A stretch of DNA of 64,000 nt from Bostrychus sinensis (taxonomy: Eukaryota; Chordata; Actinopteri; Gobiiformes; Eleotridae), in the NCBI GenBank assembly GCA_020698575.1, contig CM036244.1, positions 8,317,034 through 8,381,033 of the forward strand, in the 5' to 3' direction. The position numbers and the translations under genes are program-made. The notes beneath the pieces are model-generated. The model saw nothing but the letters and a program-made list of their open reading frames with translations, did no database searches and was not told the DNA's origin. Every line of letters starts with the position of its first letter. Within the stretch, counting starts at the first letter, position 1. Of this stretch, positions 9,455 to 20,394 are shown one piece after another.

Positions 9455-10232
9455 GTGCTCCTGAAAATACTCAAAATGGAATTGATTAACTGGTCACTCA
9501 GCGCTATTGACAAGATTTTCTCCTTAAGAAAAGGTGCACCGGGGGAACCTGCCTTCGCTGCGTGTGACGCCTGGAAGTCCGGTCCGTGGAGGATGTGGAA
9601 GATTTATTCATATTTGGAATTCTTTATAGCAGGGTTCCTATTTTGGCCCTGGGACTGCCCTGACCTATCAGAAGATTTGTAAGACAGCTGCCAGCAAATT
9701 CACCCAGCTGCTGTCTGTGGAAATTAAAGGGTGCTTCGGGGATGTGACCGACTGAAAGTATTACATCAGAGAGTGGCACAGACTGAGGAACTGCACCGTG
9801 ACATCTCAGCTCGGACTGTGGAGGCGCAGAGGAGACTGGACACCATCGGGGGTCAGACTGGTGAACTGTTATAGGACTGGACTGACCATGAAGCAAAGTC
9901 ACTCCATGAACTGGATGTGCGCCAGTGACGCTGAGGTCCAGAACTGATTGATTGATTATGATCCGGACAAAATTAACCGAAGATCAGCCTAAATGGATTA
10001 AAATATTGTTTAGCCCCTTCAGCTTCTCCCTATATCTCCTTTCCCTCGGTTGGGAGGTCAGCTCGACAGCTGGGTCTTCTTATCTCTCCCTGTGCACTGC
10101 CATATCTCCCTTCAAGGACAAGCCACAGAACTGAACTTGTAAACATCTAAGTCATGGCTCCAACTTTCAGTCACAAGCTCAGACTCTTACTTTGCATTAC
10201 ACTGTACTTTTTTGTGCATGTGACAAACTTAA
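9455..10232 (+). other. Possible retroelement-derived module with short ORF
   Basis: A frame from ATG 9478 (open from 9455) to TAA 9682 encodes about 68 residues: a charged N-terminal part, a SLRKGAPGEPAFA segment, then an aromatic, hydrophobic stretch (about 15 residues, YLEFFIAGFLFWPW) that could span a membrane. Downstream (9745-9860) another phase reads as a charged, Leu-heptad-like helix. The region ends in TTGTGCATGTGACAAAC and an (ATCT)n array, the way several fish retroelements end. I do not recognise the ORF. It may be part of an unclassified element rather than a host gene. Confidence 0.25.

Positions 10233-10310
<78 letters not shown>
10233..10310 (+). repeat. (ATCT)n microsatellite
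   Basis: About 19 perfect tetranucleotide copies directly after a retroelement-like tail, suggesting that it grew from the tail. Confidence 0.97.
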
Positions 10311-10950
10311 AATGCTTTGCTACAAGCGTGGGCACGATTCATTATACCACTTTTACATTAAAATTGCAGTGTTTAAAATATATACGTACATTTATTACCC
10401 GGAACTTGGAACGTATAGAGCCATGTAATTTTCTCCTGAATACAGAGAGACAAGCGTGGCATTAAGTCTATTTATCCAATGCCACGAACCATGAACCACA
10501 AGAGCTACTTATCCAATTAATATGGATTTGCTCCCACAATGCAGCGGGTCACGTGACTTACTGAAGGTACAGGGCTCAAAGGAGGATGGGGGTGTATTAG
10601 GATGATATATTTACTGCCCAGGGCCACATTATTTTCAGTGTTATGAAAAGGTATATTTTATGAAATTGCTCACGCTTCAAAGAGAAAAGGAAAGTGAAGC
10701 AATAAGATGGCTTTTTATAGATATAGCATTAACAATACATAAGCTTAACAGAGAGATAACGTTTGCATATTGGTTTGGGATACGTTTTACGCCACAACAA
10801 AGGTTAGCGCCGGTTTTACGAAGTGGCGCTAGGCGAGGACAAAACAGGGAAGCTATGGGAATTACAGACACTCCTTTTTTGTAAATTACTTTTCATTGTG
10901 ATTCCATCGTTATGTGTCATGTTTTTGTGATTGTTTTTTGTGATTAATCT
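10311..10950. other. Unique sequence, no gene seen
   Basis: About 640 bases with two overlapping short frames on opposite strands at 10660-10884, neither recognisable. Confidence 0.4.
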
Positions 10951-10956
10951 CTGTTC

Positions 10957-11272
10957 GCTGCACGATATGGAGAAAACATGCGATATTCGATAACTAGGTT
11001 GAAAATTGCGATGACGATATTATTGAGATATTTGAAAAAGAATAAAACGAGGCTAAGCTGTGACTAAATTAATTAAATTACCACTAAAACTGGACTGTTT
11101 AAACATTTTTATTTAGTCATAACACATTTTCTTTTAAAGCTCTGGTGGAAAATGATTCTTCAGTGTAAATCTCTGTCAGATGGAAGACCACGGTGTTATT
11201 GCGATATATTTAGATTCTTGTGATACGGATATTGCAATAACGATAATTTTGCGATATATTGTGCGGCCCTAA
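10957..11272. mobile_element. MITE with GCTGCACGATAT ends (hAT-like), copy 1
   Basis: The left end reads GCTGCACGATAT and the right end reads GCGATATATTGTGCGGCCCT, which are inverted relatives. The interior has repeated CGATAT/GCGATA motifs. A second copy in the opposite orientation is at 56290-56655, sharing the GATGGAAGACCAC and CATTTTC blocks. The GGGC(T/C)GCACAAT-type end is familiar from fish hAT MITEs. No clean TSD is visible. Confidence 0.65.
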
Positions 11273-11434
11273 TTTATACTGAAATGAATTAACTTTTCTT
11301 ATTTGTGGTTTCTACAATAATGTGGTGTGATTATCTTGTTATGTATGTACTCTTTGGATTGATCATGTGAACAGGTCACATGATCTCTAGGTATAAAAGA
11401 GTTCTGGCAGCCATTTTGTTTCTTTTAATGATGC

Positions 11435-11510
11435 ACATGCCCTGATGATGGTGTTTTTAAACTAAATACTGCCCATGAAATAAAGGCTTTTTAAACATTT
11501 TTGAAATCTC
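11435..11510 (+). mobile_element. Retroelement 3' tail-like fragment
   Basis: CCCTGATGATGGTG followed by ATGAAATAAAGGCTTTTTAA has the same layout as the tail at 4805-4900. Nothing coding is attached. Confidence 0.3.
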
Positions 11511-11638
11511 ATTGAGTACATCAGTCCCTGTTTGTACTTTATCTAGAGTTATGCACACATACAGCAGGCCTATACGCCAGGAAGCCACCTAAAACATACT
11601 GTAGGTCTCGATCCACTCACATATAAACTCTGGTGCAC

Positions 11639-12390
11639 TTAAAGGTCCCATATTATGCTTTTTGAACTAGTTTTGGACACCTTTGCATTAGTATTTCACG
11701 TTTTATAACTTAAAATAATGTATCAGGGTTTCTGCAAGGCTAAACAAGTTTTTTTTAGACCTTTTTTGTTCAAGAAAATTAAGACCCATTTCATAAACCG
11801 GCAGTGCACAAAAAGCTGAGTCATAAATATGGCCACATCTTTTAATTGTGACTACTGAAGACAGTGAGGGCTGCAAACCATTTTGTTCTTGGCAAGAAAA
11901 AATCTGAGCTCTCGGTAATACGCCTTTGAGAATTTATGTGGGCATTTTAGAATAAGCTGTGAACGCAGGTGGTTACATTAAATGTACATGACATCTTTAA
12001 GACCTGATTAAACATATTTAAGAGCTAGTACTCTGCATCTCGACAAATTTAAGACTTAAAAGGCCTTAAATTCAGATTTTTTTGACGTTTTAGGACCCTG
12101 CAGAAACCCTGATGTGTGGAAAACGTCTTCTGTTGGAGAGATATTTTGACTTTGCAGAGAACGCTTGGATTAGGCCCCCTGCTGGCAACAGTGGGGAATG
12201 TACAGAGAATAAAATAGCTTTTTAGCACGACAGCATGATGCTAACAGATAGATAAATGAGCTGTCTGCTTGGTAGTGATGGCAATTTAAGCTCTGAAGTT
12301 ACCAGAACAAGTTTGAGGACGGTGTAAAAAACCACTCCAGGTGTGTTGGTGGAGGTGGAAACATTAAAACATGGTTAAAAGTAAAAAAAA
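11639..12390 (-). repeat. Interspersed repeat A, copy 1 (interrupted)
   Basis: Starts TTAAAGGTCCCATATTATGC, continues CATTAGTATTTCACGTTTTA, is interrupted by the element at 11724-12111, and resumes with GAAAACGTCTTC, then CCCCCTGCTGGCAACAGTGG and CACCTGGAGT. It is the reverse complement of the copies at 21382, 47545, 53880 and 57464. The class is unknown: similar outer ends hint at a DNA-type element, but no coding part is visible. Confidence 0.7.
11724..12111. mobile_element. MITE with CAGGGTTTCTGC inverted ends
   Basis: Left end CAGGGTTTCTGCAAGG; right end CCCTGCAGAAACCCTG, a near-perfect inverted pair. The 388-bp element sits inside repeat A. Comparison with the uninterrupted copy at 47545 shows that AATGTAT and ATGTGTGG flank it with no duplicated 8-mer. 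Confidence 0.85.
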
Positions 12391-12399
12391 AAAAGTCAC

Positions 12400-12780
12400 T
12401 TTAGCAGAATAGGGGTCATTTAAACTGAGGTAAGAATGCAGAGTGAACCAAAACAGCGGACCACTGGCAACAAGTAAACCAAAGCTCTGATTGCTGAAGA
12501 TATAAAACTCAACACAACTATTAAGCAGGAATAAAACATTAATAAAAATGTAAAACAACAATTTAATAAATAAACATGTTATAGATCCTGACGTACCACT
12601 GATGTTCATAATTTTGCAGATTCACAGGAGCTATTTACTAAAGAATTAAACATAAATAATGTGTATAACTCACTGGTGTTTCAAAATGTTTTGTAAATAA
12701 CCAGATTACTAATCCTTAACTAATGTCTATTCATCTAAGTTATTCAAAATTTTCTTCCTTTTTGACTTTTCCATTTTGGC
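12400..12780. other. AT-rich sequence, nothing recognised
   Basis: A minus-strand frame of 81 codons (12364-12609) is hydrophobic and AT-driven. I do not take it as a gene. Confidence 0.4.
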
Positions 12781-12844
12781 ATTGACACAGGAAATCCTCT
12801 GCCTCCACTGCGTGCTTGTATTATTATGTTGGTTTGACATAGGT

Positions 12845-12918
12845 TTTATGCCGGATGCCCTTCCTGATGCAACCCTCTCCATTTCTCCAGGCTTGGGATT
12901 GACACAAAAAGTACACAA
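12845..12918 (-). repeat. Fish LINE/SINE 3' module
   Basis: GCCGGATGCCCTTCCTGATG, then CAACCCTCTCCATTTCTCCA and GGCTTGGGATTGACACAAAA. The reverse complement gives the dispersed AAATGGAGAGGGTTGC / GGAAGGGCATCCGGC module. This is the fullest copy in the window. Confidence 0.65.
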
Positions 12919-12979
12919 AGTCATAAAAACATTGTCTCTTGTTACAAAATGTTGGACAAAAACATGTTTGTTTGGATAA

Positions 12980-13890
12980 CAATGGTAAGCAAAACTGTTC
13001 AGTAGTCAATGGCTAAAATTAGGATATTTGCAGCTCAAATGGACAACAGAGCAAGTTTTTCTCTTTTTTTTAATTCTCCTCAGTAATGATTGTTGCAGCG
13101 CCTCCACTGGTGAGGTTGTGTTACTCAAAAACTTTATCAAATTTAACTGGAAAAAGACAGAAGTAGAGTCAATTAAACTGTGCCTACATATATATAATTA
13201 TAATGAGAAAACAGTGCATTTGAGTATACAAAAACGTATTTATCATCTGACATCGCTGGTGTAATCATATTTTAGTTATATTTGTTTATCTTATACTGTT
13301 CATAGTAATCAAAATGCAATAGTTTAACATGAACATATCTGAAATGTAAATACGACACATTTAACATTCATATCGCATGCATCTGTGTTTCTGAAAACAC
13401 TGAGACCGAATTTGTTTTGGGGAAATTGGCTTGAGATCTGCAAGTACAGCCAGTCTCATTATCTGCTGCTCTTGGGTTGCCAGCGATTGCCTTTGAGCCA
13501 ATGTCATCCTGCCCTGTGTGTAACAATGTGAGTCTTACCACGCTGATTAAAATAAGAGAAAAACTAATTCAATTATAATACTGTTTTTATTTCTAAACTG
13601 CAAGTTCAGTTGTTAAATTGGTGCATAGCTCTATTGTAAATGTGAATTTTAGCACATTTATAACATGGGAATGGGACAGAAGTAGTGTCCAGTTATTATT
13701 TTCTGTTCATGAACTCTTCTTTTTGCAGCTTTTTGTCCCATATGTAATCATTAAAGCACTGGAGAAAAGTTTGGCTTGTATATTTAAATTATAATGATAC
13801 AACATCCATTAACCACCTGCATGTGTAACTATGAAATACATGAAAACTGCTGTATGTGTACACAGCTCTAGATAAATAACATTTGGTCCA
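12980..13890. other. Unique sequence, no gene seen
   Basis: A 24-base block ATTATCTGCTGCTCTTGG... near 13459 recurs near 14167 as a short direct duplication. Otherwise nothing stands out. Confidence 0.4.
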
Positions 13891-13892
13891 GT

Positions 13893-14160
13893 CAGTGCCG
13901 GTTCTACACATTTGGGGGCCCTAAGCAAGAAAAGACACCATGAATGCTTTCATTTTTGACTTGAAAACTTTACTAACTCAACATTAAGGCAGGGAAAAGC
14001 CTTCATGACCTCAGTCCCCAGTTTCAGATTAAGCATGGCAGGATGTAACAAGTAGCAAAGAAATAAATAGAAAAAAAAGTTCTAATAACAAGACTTAATG
14101 GGGGCCCTTAATGCCTGTGGGGCCCTATGCCGTCACTTACTTTGCCTATAGGCCTGTGTC
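13893..14160. mobile_element. Probable hAT-type MITE (CAGTGCCGG... end)
   Basis: Begins CAGTGCCGGTTCTACACA with GGGGGCCCTAAGC and ends with GGGGCCCTATGCC through TATAGGCCTG. The mirrored GGGGGCCCT boxes near both ends fit a short hAT-like element. I could not find a matching 8-bp target duplication. Confidence 0.45.
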
Positions 14161-14276
14161 TGTAATTATCTGCTGCTCTTGGACTGCAGCTTGTTGTTGA
14201 GCCATAATATCTCATAAGTTCATGTTATATGTTAATAATGTTGTTTTGAAATGAGTTTTTCCAGGTTTCTAGGTTT

Positions 14277-14410
14277 CTGGGCGGCACGGTGGCAGCAAGA
14301 AGGTCTCGGGTTTAATTCCCAGACCTGTGTGGAGTTTGCATATTCTCCTCGTGTCTGTGTAGGTTTCCCCTAACCCTAAAAACATATACAATAGGTCCCC
14401 AATGATGCCA
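14277..14410 (+). mobile_element. Fish SINE fragment (GGGCGGCACGGTGGC type)
   Basis: GGGCGGCACGGTGGCAGC is followed by AAGGTCTCGGGTTTAATTCC, a pol III B-box-like stretch, then GTGTGGAGTTTGCATATTCT and GTGTCTGTGTAGGTTTCC. This order is characteristic of a SINE-like repeat abundant in teleosts. The stretch between the head and the B box (the A-box part) is deleted. Confidence 0.75.
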
Positions 14411-14656
14411 AAACTCCCATGTAAATGAGATTCTGTACCTCAGTGGGACTTTCCTGTTTAAAAAAAGGTCAAGTTTTTTTAGGAGTTTTTCCTTTCCAAG
14501 CGGGAAAGACAGGGATAGTCAAACAACAAGCTAGCGATGGCTTTATTTCTCCATTTTTATCATGGCATAAGGCAGACAAAACATTGTATGGATGAGGAAA
14601 ACAAAAGTAAACCCAACGGTGGGACACACAGGAGCCAACCAGACTTGGGAATAATT

Positions 14657-15043
14657 TAGGGTGACCAGATTTTCAGATCCAAAAACTGGGACACATATTT
14701 TTTTCATTAATCCTGGTGCATTTAAACTCACCAAATGACAAAAAGTATCCCAAAGCCATACAATTTTCTGCCATGTAATTAAAGTACATGACGCTAGGGC
14801 TTAAGTTCTAAATTTTAATGGCAATAAAAATAATGACACTGTAAATAATTTTAATGACAAAAGTATTTAGAAAAAGGATTTTAAGTGTCCTATGCTTTTC
14901 TGTTGGTTAAAATAGGGACAACTGGGACATGGTTTGTTGAAAACTGGGGCATTTGAGTGTTTTTACAGATATGCCTTGGGACATGGGACAAGAAGCCTAA
15001 AATTGGGACTGTCCTGGTTAAATAGCTGCATCTGGTCACCCTA
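14657..15043. mobile_element. hAT-type MITE, TAGGGTGACCAGAT ends, copy 1
   Basis: Left TAGGGTGACCAGAT and right ATCTGGTCACCCTA are perfect inverted ends of 14 bp. The interior carries repeated GGGACA words. The flanks GAATAATT and GAGTATTT (the latter now at 15488, beyond the next element) match at 6 of 8 bases, consistent with an aged 8-bp duplication. The second copy is at 38075. Confidence 0.85.
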
Positions 15044-15046
15044 GAG

Positions 15047-15483
15047 CAGGGGTGTCCAAACTTTTTTGCCTGGGGGCCACATACTGAAAAATACTCAGTC
15101 GAGGCGCCATATTTTGCATCATCACAAAACAAGATATCGCTTTACTTCAGGGATATTCACAATAAATCATTCTTATGGATATTTTTATTGATTTGTTTTA
15201 CTCTTGACCTCCTTCGACAACCCCACATTTATCCAAGCTTGGCACCAGCACATAATATGGCTTTTTTTTTTTTTGGTCGCGCCACCAACCGCTAAATTCC
15301 TTTTTTTTTTTCTTAATGCCAGGTACATCTCACACAAATCAAGTTTTTTACCTGCGCTTCAAACCTTGCAGTGAACAGTGCTACCTGTGGCAATTTGGGC
15401 CAATTGTGAATGAAGCCCGAGGGCCAATAAAAAATAGTCTGCGGGCCGCATTTGGCCCCCGGGCCATAGTTTGGACACCCCTA
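15047..15483. mobile_element. hAT-type MITE with perfect 8-bp TSD
   Basis: Left end CAGGGGTGTCCAAACTTTT, right end CCATAGTTTGGACACCCCTA. The flanking CCCTAGAG at 15039-15046 and 15484-15491 is an exact 8-bp target-site duplication, diagnostic of hAT transposition. The left duplication overlaps the last bases of the neighbouring MITE, so this element landed at that MITE's edge later. A truncated relative is at 42347-42645. Confidence 0.93.
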
Positions 15484-15491
15484 CCCTAGAG

Positions 15492-16223
15492 TATTTACAA
15501 TAGTGCTTTATTCCAAAATGTGGGGGGAGCTCCGTAGAAAAAAACAGAGAAGAAACACTTCCGTCATTTGGCCCTGTGTGTTATCATACAAGTATTACTC
15601 CTAAATTCAGCAAAAAGCCTCAAATTAACCTCAACATAGATCACCATATTCACTGGGGGCTTATATATTTTTGTATTCTTGACTCATTGTGCCATGGTCA
15701 GAAAGTGCTGCTATAGACCACACTGCCCCAGACAGGTGAGGACCGAGACCCGAATGTACCACGCCAGAATTAGAAATCCTGAATAAAACATCCTCACACT
15801 TCCCCTCTTATACAACTGACAGCTCTAATGTTTAAATGATGATTCGCCCGGAGCAACCCAAGAGGCATCATGGAGGAAAATACACCGGGATACAGATTTT
15901 TCTTTCAGATTAAAGTCAATGGGAAACAGTGGGAATGAGGAGTGTGCACGCATGGCTTAACCCTGTGCGCAGAGCAGACAAGCATGAGACAAAGATAATG
16001 AATAAGTAAAACAAAAACAACTGGAAGTGGTCCTGAAGGGGGCTAGGTCCGGAGAGCGAGCTCATACGGGCCGCTGTCGGGTCGGCGACCGGTCAATGGG
16101 ACGCGTGTGGAGATGACAGCTCGGGGGAGGAGGGGGGTCAGCGCAAGAAGGAGGGCAAAGGATGAGACGGTAAAGAAGACACAAATGAGAATGGATGGAT
16201 TTGATCATGTGGAATCACCTGAG
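15492..16223. other. Unique sequence with a GC-rich patch
   Basis: No repeat recognised. Bases 16040-16190 are GC- and CpG-rich (ACGGGCCGCTGTCGGGTCGG) and could be an unmethylated island, a decayed exon or a regulatory patch. The plus-strand frame at 16107 that starts here is basic and low-complexity. Confidence 0.35.
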
Positions 16224-17968
16224 CAGGGTTGCCAGGTTGGAAAGTCAAAACATGCCCAACAGCAAATTTATCCTCCTACAGCCCTAAGACATTTTTTGAT
16301 GTTTTGCACCTGTTTTTTGTGGATAACTTTTGCTGTGTTGATTCAAATGGCATAGATTTTGTCTCAGGTGTTTATCTTTGGATGAATTTTCAGATTTCAG
16401 ATTTTTTTTTATCCTTTTTAAAAAGGTGTCTAAAAAATAGTCACACCTTTACCCCTAAGACATTTTTTTGTGCCACTGACTCCCAATAAAACAACATTTT
16501 TTATTATACACTGTCACTGCAATATAATTTCACATTTTTATCAAGTATTTCATGGATTCATGATAGTGAGGGATTGGAATTTTTGTTTATATTTTTTTAC
16601 TAGGTGGCGCCATTTCCCCCATATATAATAGACATAGGTATAAATTTGGAGATGGCCACATTAGTGTTTGTATACATTTTCAAGCCTACAAGGCAAATAA
16701 AAAACATTTTTTGAACAAAAATGATTTGTGTGTGTTTTAGGGTTGTCATAAATCGGTGTGAAAGTGTTGAGAAATGAGTTTGTTTGTGTTTGCGTGAGAA
16801 CAAATCCAAAATGTAGTTCTTACAGAGATGTGCACATCAGGGCAAAGTAGAAAAAGGTCCCAGACTGAGCAGAGGCAGAGGTTTGTGCTGGATGTGTATG
16901 CACCACATAAACTGGAATTTAAGGGGTTAAATTTGATAAATAGAATTAAATTTTGCTGTGTATAATGAGAACTGAAATCTACGGAAGCGTATTGCGTTCA
17001 CCTGAAAAAAAAAGTTTCTGTTTTAATGAGCAAAGTTAGTTCTGTTTTTATGAGAGAAAAAATCCTGTTTTTACAAGTAAAATAATTTTCTGTTTTAACG
17101 AGTAAAATAATTTTCTGTTTTAACGAGTAAAATAATTTTCTGTTTTTATGTGGATAATGGTCCTTATTATCTTGTTCCACTTTTGGGGGGAGAGGAATTC
17201 AAAGTCAATGGCAAAGACCTGAGATGTCTGCGCAGAGTCGACAAACTAATGATTATACGTCAATATTACTTAACGAAAGCAGAATCTCCAGTGTCTCAAG
17301 CCTAGAGTAAAATAAAACCGTATTAAACGAAGTAGTTGGGACATTTATGCACTTTCTTTAGCGAGCAACTCTTCAATACGAGCTAAACCTTTACTGGTTG
17401 TGATAGACATGAATTTACTTTTGTCATAAAAACCCAAGTTATTTATACTCATAAAAACAGAACTTTTCTCGTAAAAAACAGAACAAATTTTACTCATAAA
17501 AACAGAACTAACTTAGCTCATTAAAACAGAAACTTTTTTTTTTCAGGTGAACGCAATACGCTTCCGTAGAAATCAATCATTGTAACTATGAAAAAAATTG
17601 TTATTAGTGTTGATAATAATTATTATAATAATTATTAATAATTTTTCATTGGCAGTGTTTATTGGTGCATTTTTTTGTGCTTAGGGTGAAAGGTGTGGCT
17701 AAAAAGTTAGGAGTGTAGGAGAGTTAAAAACCAACCAAAACCTGCAGAACAGTTTCTGAACACACTCCGCAGACAGAGCAGCTCCTCAGACAGAAACACA
17801 CTGGCTTTGGGATTTGTCATTCAAAATATGGGAAAATATTGAGAAATAAGCTCATCGTTCACATATTCCGTGCGCCGGAATAGTCCTGCCCATCCCGCTG
17901 ACATTTTTCTTCACTGATGGCAAAGTTTAAGCCAATTCCAGGGAGAAAACCTCTTGGCAACCCTCCAT
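16224..17968. mobile_element. Possible hAT-like element hosting a foldback
   Basis: Begins CAGGGTTGCCAGGTTGG; near 17951-17966 lies CTCTTGGCAACCCTCC, whose reverse complement is GGAGGGTTGCCAAGAG. The ends are related to those of the TSD-supported element at 18919. The foldback at 16980 lies between them. No TSD is seen, so the two ends may belong to separate fragments. Confidence 0.35.
16980..17568. mobile_element. 589-bp foldback transposon with 6-bp TSD
   Basis: The left arm TACGGAAGCGTATTGCGTTC continues into CACCTGAAAAAAAAAGTTTC. The right arm is its near-exact reverse complement, ending CGCTTCCGTA. The arms stay complementary for about 75 bp. GAAATC flanks both sides (16974-16979 and 17569-17574). 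TAC...GTA ends with 6-bp duplications are those described for the IS3EU superfamily; that assignment is tentative because there is no transposase. Inside, GAGTAAAATAATTTTCTGTT forms a short tandem array (17080-17150). Confidence 0.85.
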
Positions 17969-17969
17969 C

Positions 17970-18709
17970 CTCCATCGCTTGTTTGGTATGCAGTCGTCTG
18001 ATTTATGAAGTTAGAAAACAGATTACAATTTAGTGTAAAGTTTAGGAGGACCGTCTCTCAAACAAGCCAAGGGTGAAAGGAAAATTTAAAATGTAATAAG
18101 CAGGAAAGGATGTTAAATTTAAAAGCAAATGTGCTGTGATTTTTTGTCAACACTCCAATGTCCGATATAATAAAATGGGCAAAAATATCTTATAAAACAC
18201 ACACATATTACAGAACAGGGGAAAAACTTTATTGTTATTACAAACATTATTCATTCTCTCCTCAGTCACTTAATGGAATTTTGTGGACTTAAATACTTGT
18301 TACACTGCTCTAACATTAAATGCACATTACCACCAAGTAAAGTAGTTATTGTACTGTTTCTGCAGAAGCAAAATGCACTTTCAAGGATTTCACGGGCAAT
18401 TTTATTTTTGTGATTGTTGCTGGCTAAAACTTCTCATTTTGTGGGTGATTTTCTTAAAAGTTGTGCTAAAAGTTTTTTTTTTTTTTTGTCTAAAATTCAA
18501 AGGTAAAAAGTAGCAGAGAAAAAAAAACAGTTTTTCTTTAAAATATTAGCTAGAATTACAAAAACTAACAATTTATTTTTAAACATATCTATATGGGGTG
18601 GTGGCAATTAATCAAATTAAAAATACCTGAGTTCTAATGACATTGGCTTTTTTAGGCTATAACACTGCCTCTGATTCTGATCCTGTTTTATTACTACCTA
18701 GGAACTGTG
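17970..18709. other. Mostly unique, with a decayed SINE trace
   Basis: Bases 18215-18330 share ACATTATTCATT...TCCTCAGTCAC and CTTGTTACACTGCTCTA with the reverse-oriented SINE at 37075-37340, so a heavily decayed SINE fragment is probable. The rest is not recognised. Confidence 0.35.
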
Positions 18710-18711
18710 AG

Positions 18712-18832
18712 TACACAAATTGTACTTATGTAAGTACACAGTACATGGTATTACAGTTTATTACAGCATGTGTTGCAGTTACATCGTAGATACACGCTAT
18801 CAAGTGTAGAGTAAAATAAAGTGTTACCCAAA
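18712..18832. mobile_element. TAACACTTTATTTTA-type MITE, one end only
   Basis: Carries GTACTTATGTAAGTACACAG and ends GTGTAGAGTAAAATAAAGTG, matching the right half of the element at 37584-37848. The left half is missing. Confidence 0.55.
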
Positions 18833-18918
18833 ACAGGAGTGCAAAACTGATTCAGCTTGAAAATAAAGTGTGTTTTTTTCCCAGATTGTATGCTTACTTT
18901 ACACAACCGAGTACTCAG

Positions 18919-19430
18919 CAGTGTTGCCAGATTGGGCTACTTTTGCTCTCTCTCGGCGGAAAAAAATAGAGTTGGGTGGGTGTATAATATTTGGGCTATT
19001 TTTAGACTTATGGGGCGGGATTTTGAAAATGTAAAATAAACTTATTTTAATAATATTTTTAAATTTCCTGATCAATAATTGTATATATTTGCTGGTTATT
19101 GATGAATAAAATTAATTTGTAAAATAGAAGTAGTAATATTAGTGTCATTAGTTGTCAATCACATGTCTCTGATTGGTTGAAAAAAGTAAACACTGCAGCA
19201 CCGTGAGAGAGCTATTTGTTTTTCTGATTACTCTCATTGTGGAGACTGTTTATTACTTTTTCCATTGGCAGTTGTGAAGTTTTGTGTGCTCAAAATATGC
19301 TATTTCATATATATTACAGTTTTAACATTAAGATTGTAGAATGGTTGTGATTTGGGCGGGGTTTTATTGCGTTTGGCGGGTTTTACGTTATATTTGGGCT
19401 GGAAACTGTCAGTCAGATCTGGCAACCCTG
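18919..19430. mobile_element. hAT-type MITE with perfect 8-bp TSD
   Basis: Left end CAGTGTTGCCAGATTGGGC; right end CAGATCTGGCAACCCTG (reverse complement CAGGGTTGCCAGATCTG). GTACTCAG flanks the element on both sides (18911-18918 and 19431-19438), an exact 8-bp duplication. Internal TTGGGC/GGCGGG motifs repeat near both ends. At 512 bp with no transposase it is non-autonomous. Confidence 0.93.
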
Positions 19431-19779
19431 GTACTCAGGAGACACATAAATGCTAAATTTTCATCACAAATGCCAACATGTTCTTTATCATCAAATAAAA
19501 TGTATATTGTATGCACAAAATGAAAACTAAATGTGCAGGAGGATTTATCATGTGATGAAAATGAAAGTGAATTTGATACATTATTGATATTTGATGCATA
19601 TTCTTTTAGATCTCAATAGAAAAGATAAAATCCCACTGCTGACAATTTGTAGTCTGTAGAAAAGGCTCCTGTATTTTTTTATTTTTTTATTTTTTTTATG
19701 AAATGTCCAAAAACAACTCCCTTTCAAGAGAGATCCGTGCAGTGAAAATCGCCTGGGTGGAAATAGTAATAGTCAGTGG

Positions 19780-20100
19780 TGGGAGGTGAGAGATTTGACA
19801 ATAAAGACCCAGGACAGGTGTGGACAGCCAGAATAACAACCAACGAAATAAACCGCGGACAAAAGACAAAAAGGGAGAATAGATGGAGAAGAAATGACAA
19901 CTCGGAGCGGCGCAGATGGAGAAACCCGATGGGACAAGCGGAGAGGAGGCTGGACCACGGGGCAGCTGGAGGAAGGAGCGCAGGCCGAGCTGCTCTGGGA
20001 CTGCCTTTGGACGGTCACGGTGTGTGTTTGTGTGGCGACAAAAAGCAACAACACAAAGCATGCACAGAGATGGAGAGAGGAAGAAGTAGCAGGTTACAAT
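19780..20100. other. GC-rich unique patch
   Basis: Bases 19880-20030 are GC- and CpG-rich compared with both flanks. Four overlapping short frames exist on both strands, none recognisable. It could be an exon, a first exon with promoter, or a regulatory island. The preceding 19439-19780 shows only AT-rich sequence and a T-rich run. Confidence 0.25.
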
Positions 20101-20194
20101 GTTGGATTTAAATTTAGATTTTGCATTGTTATTATTGCGATATTTTGTTGATACATATTTATTTTTCTTTCCTTTCAGCTTTAAATTCTCAGGG

Positions 20195-20255
20195 GCACAT
20201 CATCTGCCTCCAAGCAAGTTCCTTCTCAATTTATCCAGGCTTGGGACCAGCACAG
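20195..20255 (-). repeat. Fish LINE/SINE 3' module
   Basis: AATTTATCCAGGCTTGGGAC, then CAGCACAGAGCACTGG; reverse-oriented relative of the module at 9290 and 12845. Confidence 0.5.
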
Positions 20256-20394
20256 AGCACTGGCTTTGGGCTGGATTTATACACATGGACTAAATTACAA
20301 CCTGGTTTTAAAATATGATGCTATTTGCGACTGAAAAAAACAGTTGGATCACCTATTTTATGAAAGCTTTTAACCATGTTTTATGTTGTTTGCA

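Noticed and set aside
19696..20151. Four overlapping ORFs of 85-121 codons as a host gene
   Set aside because: Both strands are open in several phases over one GC-rich patch, and no domain is recognised. Kept only as a GC-rich island.
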